From Prosthecobacter debontii (GTDB lineage Bacteria > Verrucomicrobiota > Verrucomicrobiia > Verrucomicrobiales > Akkermansiaceae), in contig CAMCXJ010000047.1 of assembly GCA_945883455.1 (NCBI GenBank), forward strand, positions 1 to 13,822: a DNA stretch of 13,822 bases, read 5' to 3'. The translations under genes were made by a program, and so were the position numbers. The notes under the pieces were generated by a model. It saw nothing but the letters and a program-made list of their open reading frames with translations. It ran no database searches and was not told the origin of the DNA. The first letter of the stretch is position 1; each line of letters starts with the position of its first letter. Shown one piece after another: positions 12,723-13,822 of the stretch.

Positions 12723-13822
12723 CTATGAAACTCGCGCCATCATCGCCGCCTTAATTTCTTTCAGCTTCGCGCGATCCGGAGCCGCGCCCCTTGCCTGATC
12801 CGGCTTGCCGCCGCCTTTGCCGCCACCGATGGTGGCGAGGTCGCGGAGGAGGTCGCCGGCTTTGAGGCCTGCCGCTAGCGCATCGGCTCCACAGTGCACG
12901 GCGAGGTGGAGTTTCTCGCCGTCATCGACGATGAGCAGAGCCGGGCCGGCAAAATTCTTTTTCTTCAGACCGTTCTGGAGTTCCTGGAGCAGGGACGCAT
13001 CGGACTCGAAAGAGACGACGATGGGCTCGCCCTTCGCGATGAGTTCCGCGAGCGCCTCGTCGGCGAGGGCGGCGGCTTGGGCGGACTGGATTGTCTTGAT
13101 CCGTTTCTCGGCCTCGAGGGCGGCTTCCTTGGTTTCCTCAAGGGTGCGCAGGCCGTGGGAATAGGTCGCGTTGATTTCGGAAATGTCCGCGCGGCCGACG
13201 AGCATCGCGCCCATGATGTGCGGGAATTTATTTACATTCACCGGTGTCTCGCCGAGTTCGGCGAGCTTCGCGTTCGCGGCCTTGAGCTTCTCGGTGGCGG
13301 CCTTGAGATCGTGATCCCATTTCTCTACGTTCTCACGAATCAGCGACCACGCGGCATCGCCGCAAGCCGCCTCGATGCGGCGCACGCCGGAAGCGATGGC
13401 TCCCTCACTCTTAATCTTGAAAAGGCCGATCTCCGAGGTGTTGCGGACGTGGGTGCCGCCGCAAAGCTCCATGGACGGGCCGTCGAGCTGGTTCGCGTGC
13501 CCGCCGATTTGCACGACGCGGACGCTATCCCCGTATTTGTCACCGAAGAACTGCATGATGTCGGTGCGGTGCTTGATGTCCGCGTGTTTCACCTCCGTCC
13601 AGGAAACTTGCATTCCTTGCTTGATCGCGCCGTTCACCATCTCCTCCATCTCGGCAAGCTGCTCCGGTGTGACAGCGGCGCTGTTGAAATCGAAACGCAG
13701 GCGATACTCATCCACCGAGGAACCTTGCTGCGCGGCGTCCGCGGAGACGACTTCGTGCAGCGCCCAGTGAAGCAGGTGAGTGGCGGTGTGGTGGGTCTCG
13801 ATCGGGCGGCGGCGGGCGGCGT
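12723..13822 (-). CDS. alaS: Alanyl-tRNA synthetase, C-terminal part (cut by window edge)
   Basis: 365 codons plus stop are present; the aminoacylation domain and start lie beyond the window. The editing domain is clear: HTATHLLH at the window edge and CGGTH at 13449-13463 supply the two His, one Cys and one His zinc ligands used to clear Ser- or Gly-tRNA(Ala). The C-terminal DHHA1-type region has the glycine-rich GGGKGGGKPDQARGAA near the end. The gene ends in TAG and runs toward the arsenic operon, separated by 197 bp of hairpins. Both ligand pairs are intact, with no sign of decay. Confidence 0.96.
   Translation of the reverse strand, partial: AARRRPIETHHTATHLLHWALHEVVSADAAQQGSSVDEYRLRFDFNSAAVTPEQLAEMEEMVNGAIKQGMQVSWTEVKHADIKHRTDIMQFFGDKYGDSVRVVQIGGHANQLDGPSMELCGGTHVRNTSEIGLFKIKSEGAIASGVRRIEAACGDAAWSLIRENVEKWDHDLKAATEKLKAANAKLAELGETPVNVNKFPHIMGAMLVGRADISEINATYSHGLRTLEETKEAALEAEKRIKTIQSAQAAALADEALAELIAKGEPIVVSFESDASLLQELQNGLKKKNFAGPALLIVDDGEKLHLAVHCGADALAAGLKAGDLLRDLATIGGGKGGGKPDQARGAAPDRAKLKEIKAAMMARVS

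Overview
The window is a stretch of a G+C-rich bacterial chromosome with dense, mostly housekeeping gene content and a few accessory modules. Gene style (starts with weak or no Shine-Dalgarno, a four-helix-bundle gene framed by short tandem repeats, heptamer satellites, a DUF6428-type gene in an ars operon) suggests Verrucomicrobiota or a related PVC-group lineage. That placement is a judgement from style, not a search, and no rRNA or tRNA gene is present to settle it.

Layout. 1-136 (-): start of folK, cut by the window edge. 143-247: AT-rich tract plus eight tandem 7-mers. 250-1710 (-): secreted trypsin-like serine protease with PDZ region. 1756-2682 (-): ArsR-type winged helix fused to a SAM-methyltransferase fold, a SahR-like regulator, divergent from metK. 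2739-3929 (+) metK and 4458-5870 (+) ahcY are separated by a roughly 470-bp cassette (3934-4402) carrying a four-helix-bundle gene framed by 17-bp perfect inverted repeats. A strong hairpin terminator ends ahcY. 5967-6923 (+): Xre/RES toxin-antitoxin pair. 6933-7538 (-): L,D-transpeptidase lipoprotein. 7684-8580 (-): heme o synthase ctaB, downstream of a vapBC pair (8630-9243, -). 9374-10471 (-): PfkB sugar kinase, probably KDG kinase. 10589-12525 (+): arsenic operon arsR, DUF6428 gene, aquaporin, arsC, with overlapping or abutting reading frames. 12526-12722: a 197-bp intergenic stretch packed with hairpins, including two diverged copies of one hairpin family. 12723 to the end (-): C-terminal part of alaS.

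How the genes work together. MetK makes SAM and AhcY clears the SAH left after methyl transfer; the divergent regulator has the architecture of SahR, a repressor that senses SAH, so 1756-5870 reads as a self-regulated SAM-cycle locus into which a small mobile-looking cassette has been placed. In the ars operon, ArsC would reduce arsenate and the aquaporin, whose selectivity filter lacks the usual histidine, would let arsenite leave by diffusion; no arsB or acr3 pump is visible. Two toxin-antitoxin pairs lie within 3.3 kb of each other, and the second appears to share a transcript with ctaB.

Most novel candidates: the inverted-repeat-bounded four-helix-bundle cassette, the SahR-like control of metK in a probably non-proteobacterial genome, and the pair of covarying hairpins between arsC and alaS. 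No CRISPR array, prophage, IS element, tRNA or rRNA was seen. No gene-free stretch exceeds 300 bases.
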